From Streptomyces sp. HM190 (GTDB taxonomy: Bacteria; Actinomycetota; Actinomycetes; Streptomycetales; Streptomycetaceae), in contig NZ_CP047318.1 of the NCBI RefSeq assembly GCF_009857135.1, positions 3,844,001 through 3,908,000 on the forward strand: a DNA stretch of 64,000 bases. The letters run 5' to 3'. The translations under genes were made by a program, and so were the position numbers. The notes below the pieces were generated by a model. It had not been told where the DNA came from, searched no databases, and worked only from the letters and a program-made list of their open reading frames with translations. This document shows, piece after piece, positions 60,219 to 64,000 of the stretch; position 1 is the first letter of the stretch, and each line of letters starts with the position of its first letter.

Positions 60219-60857
60219 TCAGCGGCGGATGAGGCCGAGGCCGGTGGCGGTGGCGACGGCGGCGGTGCGTGAGTCGACGTCGAGCTTGGCGTAGACGCGG
60301 GCCAGGTGGGACTTGACGGTGCCCTCGGTCAGATGGAGCCGGGCGGCGACGGCCTGGTTGGACAGGCCCTCGGCGACCAGGGCGAGGACCTCGGTCTCGC
60401 GCCGGGTCAGGGTGGTGCCGGGGGCGCGCAGCCGGTTCATCAGCCGGTGGGCGACCGTGGGCGCCAGTGTGGTGCGGCCGGCGGCCGCGGTGCGTACGGC
60501 GGCGGCCAGGTCCTCGGGAGGGGCGTCCTTGAGGAGGTAGCCGGTGGCGCCGGCCTCGATGGCGGGCAGGGTGTCCGCGTCGGAGTCGTAGGTGGTGACG
60601 ATCAGCACGCGGGGGGCTCCCGGCCGGGCGGTGATCCGCGCGGTGGCCTCGGCGCCGCCCATGCCCCTGCCGAACTGCAGGTCCATCAGGACGACGTCGA
60701 TGTCGCCCTCGGCGGCGCGGGTGACGGCATCCTCGGCGGTGGCGGCCTCGGCCATGACGACGACGCCCGGCTCGGTTTCCAGCACGGCGCGCAGTCCGGC
60801 CCGTACGACGGGGTGGTCGTCGGCGAGGAGCAGGCGGATGGGGGTGTCGTCGGTCAT
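60219..60857 (-). CDS. NarL/FixJ-type response regulator
   Basis: A 212-residue regulator with a receiver domain (phospho-acceptor Asp59 in VVLMDLQFGRGM; LLLADDHPVVRAGL at the N-terminus) and a LuxR-type HTH (LTRRETEVLALVAEGLSNQAVAARLHLTEGTVKSHLARVYAKLDV). Its start overlaps the sensor kinase stop by 4 bp. It probably controls the divergent ABC exporter genes. Confidence 0.93.
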   Translation of the reverse strand: MTDDTPIRLLLADDHPVVRAGLRAVLETEPGVVVMAEAATAEDAVTRAAEGDIDVVLMDLQFGRGMGGAEATARITARPGAPRVLIVTTYDSDADTLPAIEAGATGYLLKDAPPEDLAAAVRTAAAGRTTLAPTVAHRLMNRLRAPGTTLTRRETEVLALVAEGLSNQAVAARLHLTEGTVKSHLARVYAKLDVDSRTAAVATATGLGLIRR

Positions 60858-62146
60858 GGGCGGGCCTCGGGCTGGGGCGCGGGCGCGGGCTCCGGCTCGG
60901 GCTCCGGCTCTGGCACGGACTCCGGCCCCGGCTCCGGCTCCGGCTCGGTCTCGGGCGGCGGAGTCAGGGGCAGCCGGGCGGTCAGCGCGGTGCCGTGGCC
61001 GGGGGCGGACACGACGGTGAGGGTGCCGCCGAGGGCGTGGGCGCGGGCCCGCATGGCGGCCAGCCCGAACCCGCCGGCCTCGGGGTCGGGAACGGGCAGG
61101 CCGGCGGGGTCGAAGCCGCGTCCGTCGTCGACGACGTCGAGGGCGACGTGGTCACCGCGGTAGCCGAGGGTGACGTCGGCGGTGGTGGCCTCGGCGTGGT
61201 GGACGGTGTTCGCCAGGGCGGACTGGGCGATGCGCAGCAGGGCGACCTCGTGCGCGGTCGCCAGCGGGGTGGGGGCGCCGGTGAGGTGCAGGCGTGCGGT
61301 GAGCCGGTGCCGGGCGGAGGTGGTGGCGCACAGCCGTTCCAGGGCGCCGGCCAGGGTGGTGCCTTCCAGTGTGGGCGGGGTGAGAGCGGCGACGAAGCGG
61401 CGGGCCTCGGCGAGGTTGTCGACGGCGGCCTGACGTGCCTGCTCGACGTGGCGGGCGGCGTTCTGCGGCGCGTGGGGCAGGGCCCGTTCGGCGGCGCGCA
61501 GCAGCAGTTGGATGCTGGACAGCCCCTGGGCGAGGGTGTCGTGGATCTCGCGGGCCAGGCGGTCGCGCTCGGCCAGGACACCGGCGGTGTGCTGGGCGGC
61601 GGCCAGGTCGGCGCGGGTGGCCGTGAGTTCCTCGATCAGGCGGCGGCGGCGTTCGCTCTCCCGGTACAGCGCCTGGTACCCCCACACCACCGCGACGGCC
61701 ACGGCGGCGCCGAGCGCCGGACCGATGGCCATGGCGGGGCTGAAGGAGTGCTGGTGGGCGGCGAAGCCCGCGACGGCCGCCGCCGCGGTGGCGGTCACCG
61801 CCGCCCCTCCGGCGCGGCGGGGCAGCAGGTGCAGCTGGAGGAAGTACAGCGGGAAGGCCACCCACACGGCGTCGGGGGTCAGGGCCAGCAGCACCAGCCA
61901 GCAGGCGCCCACGGCGGCCAGCCACAGCGCGGCGGCCCGCCGCGAGCGGCGCACGCCCGGCAGCACGGGCCCGACCGCGTACACCGCACCGCACGCCGCT
62001 GCCGCCGCGACGATCGACCCGGCGTGGGGCCGGTCGCCGGTCACGGCCCGGCCGGCGGCCAGGGCGAGCAGGCCGATGACCAGCAGGTGCAGGCACCAGG
62101 CCAGGGCGCGCGGGGTCGGGGTCAGGGCGGGGGCGGCGGCGTTCAC
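60854..62146 (-). CDS. Sensor histidine kinase (HisKA_3/NarX family)
   Basis: A 430-residue membrane kinase from a GTG at 62146. The N-terminal 155 residues contain five to six helices without a large loop, then a coiled-coil (ESERRRRLIEELTATRADLAAAQ), the dimerisation helix with His202 (LAREIHDTLAQGLSSIQLLL), and a C-terminal GHKL ATPase (VVDDGRGFDP, GFGLAAMRARAHALGGTLTV). The last 30 residues are a Pro-Glu repeat (EPEPEPEP). The small sensor region is like intramembrane-sensing kinases. Divergent from the ABC permease gene. Confidence 0.9.
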   Translation of the reverse strand: MNAAAPALTPTPRALAWCLHLLVIGLLALAAGRAVTGDRPHAGSIVAAAAACGAVYAVGPVLPGVRRSRRAAALWLAAVGACWLVLLALTPDAVWVAFPLYFLQLHLLPRRAGGAAVTATAAAAVAGFAAHQHSFSPAMAIGPALGAAVAVAVVWGYQALYRESERRRRLIEELTATRADLAAAQHTAGVLAERDRLAREIHDTLAQGLSSIQLLLRAAERALPHAPQNAARHVEQARQAAVDNLAEARRFVAALTPPTLEGTTLAGALERLCATTSARHRLTARLHLTGAPTPLATAHEVALLRIAQSALANTVHHAEATTADVTLGYRGDHVALDVVDDGRGFDPAGLPVPDPEAGGFGLAAMRARAHALGGTLTVVSAPGHGTALTARLPLTPPPETEPEPEPGPESVPEPEPEPEPAPAPQPEARP

Positions 62147-62318
62147 AGTGCGTCCCAGGGTACGGAGGCAGGCGCCCCGGGGCCTCCATCGAAAGGTACA
62201 ACTCCCGCGCCGTCCTTCGGCCCGCGAGGTGCCGTCGCACGCCAGACGCGCACCCGGGGGGCCGGCCGCCACGGTGGGGTCGTACCGCTTCCGCCGTCGG
62301 AAAGGACGGGCCCCGGCC

Positions 62319-63407
62319 GTGTTCGTCGCCTGGAGAGACCTGAAGTTCGCCAAGGGGCGCTTCGCCCTGATGGGGACCGTGATCGTGCTGATCACCCTGC
62401 TGGTCGGGCTGCTGTCCGGGCTGACGGCCGGACTGGGCCGGCAGAACATCTCCGCGATCACGGGACTGCCCGCCGACAAGATCGCCTTCCAGGCCCCCGG
62501 CGGCGGTCAGGACCTGTCCTACTCCCACTCCACCGTCACCCGGCAGCAGTGGCAGCGGTGGTCCGGCGCGCCCGGCGTCGAGAGCGCCGAACCCCTGGGG
62601 ATCAGCACGGCCGACGCCACCGCCGGGGACAGGAACGCCGCCGTCTCGGCCTTCGGTGTCGAGCCCGGCTCCCCCCTCGCCCCCGACGGCGACAAGATCA
62701 GCGACAGCGCCGTGGTGCTGTCCACCCCGGCCGCCGACGACCTCGGCGTGCGGGCCGGCGACTCCCTCACCCTGGCGGGACAGCAGCTCAAGGTGGCCGC
62801 CGTGAAGGGCGACGCCTCCTTCAGCCACACCCCCGTCGTGTGGACCAGCCTGGACGTCTGGCAGCGGACCGCGCCGCCCACCGGCGGCGGCCACGGTACG
62901 AGGGCCACCGTCATCGCCCTGAACACCACCTCCGGGACCGATGTGCGGGCCACCGACCTCCGGGCCGGCACCAGGACGGTGTCCACCGAGGACTCGCTGT
63001 CCGCGATCGGTTCCTACACCTCCGAGAACGGCTCCCTGCAGCTGATGCGCGGCTTCCTGTTCGCCATGTCCGCCCTCGTCGTCGGGGCCTTCTTCACCGT
63101 CTGGACCATCCAGCGCGGCGGCGACGTCGCCGTGCTGAAGGCCCTGGGCGCCTCCACCGCCGGCCTTCTCCGGGACGCCCTCGGCCAGGCCGTCGTCCTG
63201 CTCGCCGGCGGCACCCTGCTCGGCACCGGCATCGCCGCCGCCCTGGGCGCCCTGATCTCCGGCTCCGCCGTGCCGTTCCTGCTCACTCCGTCCACCCTCC
63301 TGCTCCCGGCGGCCGTGATGATCCTCCTCGGTGCCCTCGGGGCGGCCCTCTCCATCCGCCGCATCACCTCCGTCGACCCGCTGACCGCCCTGGGGAGCGC
63401 CCGATGA
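62319..63407 (+). CDS. ABC transporter permease (MacB/FtsX type)
   Basis: A 362-residue membrane protein from a GTG at 62319. One N-terminal helix (FALMGTVIVLITLLVGLLSGL), a large extracytoplasmic domain (about 45-235), then three C-terminal helices (LFAMSALVVGAFFTVWTI, AVVLLAGGTLLGTGIAAALGALI, LLLPAAVMILLGALGAAL), the FtsX layout. It ends with a 4-bp overlap (ATGA) with the ATPase gene. Such exporters, with a two-component system beside them, often respond to cell-envelope antibiotics or peptides. Confidence 0.9.
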   Translation: MFVAWRDLKFAKGRFALMGTVIVLITLLVGLLSGLTAGLGRQNISAITGLPADKIAFQAPGGGQDLSYSHSTVTRQQWQRWSGAPGVESAEPLGISTADATAGDRNAAVSAFGVEPGSPLAPDGDKISDSAVVLSTPAADDLGVRAGDSLTLAGQQLKVAAVKGDASFSHTPVVWTSLDVWQRTAPPTGGGHGTRATVIALNTTSGTDVRATDLRAGTRTVSTEDSLSAIGSYTSENGSLQLMRGFLFAMSALVVGAFFTVWTIQRGGDVAVLKALGASTAGLLRDALGQAVVLLAGGTLLGTGIAAALGALISGSAVPFLLTPSTLLLPAAVMILLGALGAALSIRRITSVDPLTALGSAR

Positions 63408-64000
63408 GCCTGCGCCTGACCGACATCACCCTCACCTACCCCGACGGCGACACCCGTCTGACCGCCCTCGACCAGGTCAGCCTGGAGGTTCCCGGAGGCA
63501 GCCTGACCGCCGTCGTCGGCCCCTCCGGCTCCGGCAAGTCCAGCCTGCTGGCCGTCGCCGCCACCCTCGTCACGCCCGACGCCGGCACCGTCACCGTCGA
63601 CGGCACCGCCACCACCGGCATGACCCGCGGAGAACTCACCGCACTGCGCCGCCACACGATCGGCATCGTCTTCCAGCAGCCCAACCTGGTGCCCTCCCTC
63701 ACCGCCGTGGAACAGCTCCAGGTCATGGCCCGGATCGACGGCCGCAGAACGCGCACCGCCCGGAACCGGGCGATGGAACTCCTCGACGCCGTCGGCCTGG
63801 CCGACCAGTCCGGCCGTCGCCCCCACCAGCTCTCCGGCGGCCAGCGCCAGCGCGTCAACATCGCCCGCGCCCTGATGAACGACCCCACGGTCCTCCTGGT
63901 CGACGAACCCACCAGCGCCCTCGACCACGAACGCGGCGCCGCCGTCGTCGACCTCATCGCCCGCCTCACCCACCAGCAGGCCACCGCCACCGTCCTGGTC
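63404..64000 (+). CDS. ABC transporter ATP-binding protein, 5' part
   Basis: The first 199 codons of a MacB/LolD-like ATPase, open at the window edge. Walker A is VVGPSGSGKSSLL, the Q-loop FQQPNLVPSL, the signature QLSGGQRQRVNIARALM and Walker B VLLVDEPTSALD. The ATG overlaps the permease stop, so both are made from one transcript. The 3' end lies outside the window. Confidence 0.93.
   Translation, partial: MSLRLTDITLTYPDGDTRLTALDQVSLEVPGGSLTAVVGPSGSGKSSLLAVAATLVTPDAGTVTVDGTATTGMTRGELTALRRHTIGIVFQQPNLVPSLTAVEQLQVMARIDGRRTRTARNRAMELLDAVGLADQSGRRPHQLSGGQRQRVNIARALMNDPTVLLVDEPTSALDHERGAAVVDLIARLTHQQATATVLV

Overview
The window is chromosomal DNA of a Streptomyces-type actinomycete. GC is very high with strong third-position bias, GTG starts are common, and apparently leaderless genes, RsbW/STAS/ECF regulators and mycothiol-type domains are present. 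From memory, the order DtxR/DesR - SIS protein - (...) - citrate synthase - PdxH - TetR - crotonase - 4-coumarate:CoA ligase - acyl-CoA dehydrogenase - biotin carboxylase recalls the SCO4380-SCO4394 neighbourhood of S. coelicolor. I saw no tRNA, rRNA, CRISPR, insertion sequence or prophage.

Region 1 (1-25 kb) is a dispersed acyl-CoA catabolic gene set: DoxX and a DUF35 Zn-ribbon/OB-fold protein, an FAD monooxygenase, an ADP-forming acyl-CoA synthetase with a crotonase, a flavin reductase, an SDR - acyl-CoA dehydrogenase - Zn alcohol dehydrogenase operon, a cyclase-family hydrolase, an amidohydrolase with two acyl-CoA dehydrogenases (one lacking the middle domain), and an AMP-forming acyl-CoA ligase. 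Most of its promoters carry the same inverted repeat, CTGAC-N5-GTCAG (3201, 4955, 4986, 8343, 16976, 23060, 23146), so it looks like one repressor-controlled regulon. No candidate repressor gene lies next to these sites. An MFS/AraC pair, a glycosyltransferase and an RsbW-like kinase are interspersed.

Region 2 (24.8-38 kb) is regulatory and housekeeping: an EF-hand protein, a STAS protein, an ECF sigma factor with a zinc anti-sigma factor fused to a maleylpyruvate-isomerase-like domain, PurU, a substrate-binding lipoprotein, a proline-rich membrane protein, an HTH/TPR-type regulator, a primase-polymerase-like protein, a free-standing TOPRIM protein and an alpha/beta hydrolase without the nucleophilic serine. 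A 20-bp inverted repeat at 35453-35526 recurs once as a single arm at 38903.

Region 3 (38.9-47.1 kb): a DtxR-type metal regulator; an SIS phosphosugar protein with a DasR-like (dre) site in its promoter; a PAS/GAF protein; a maltokinase-cap-like protein; a secreted GH5 glycosidase; a 2-oxoglutarate/Fe(II) oxygenase preceded by a short leader-peptide ORF with a late Cys codon; and a citrate synthase paralogue with Glu in place of the usual catalytic Asp.

Region 4 (47.3-64 kb): pdxH, then an eight-gene minus-strand operon (58396 to 47985) of Liu/Atu type: a TIGR03084-like protein, an AtuA-like protein, carboxyltransferase, biotin carboxylase/BCCP, acyl-CoA dehydrogenase, 4-coumarate-type CoA ligase, crotonase, TetR. 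A perfect GCAAGCATGCTTGC palindrome lies just upstream of its first gene. The window ends with an EamA exporter, a DUF952 protein, and a NarL-type two-component system divergent from a MacB/FtsX-type ABC exporter whose ATPase gene is cut by the window edge.
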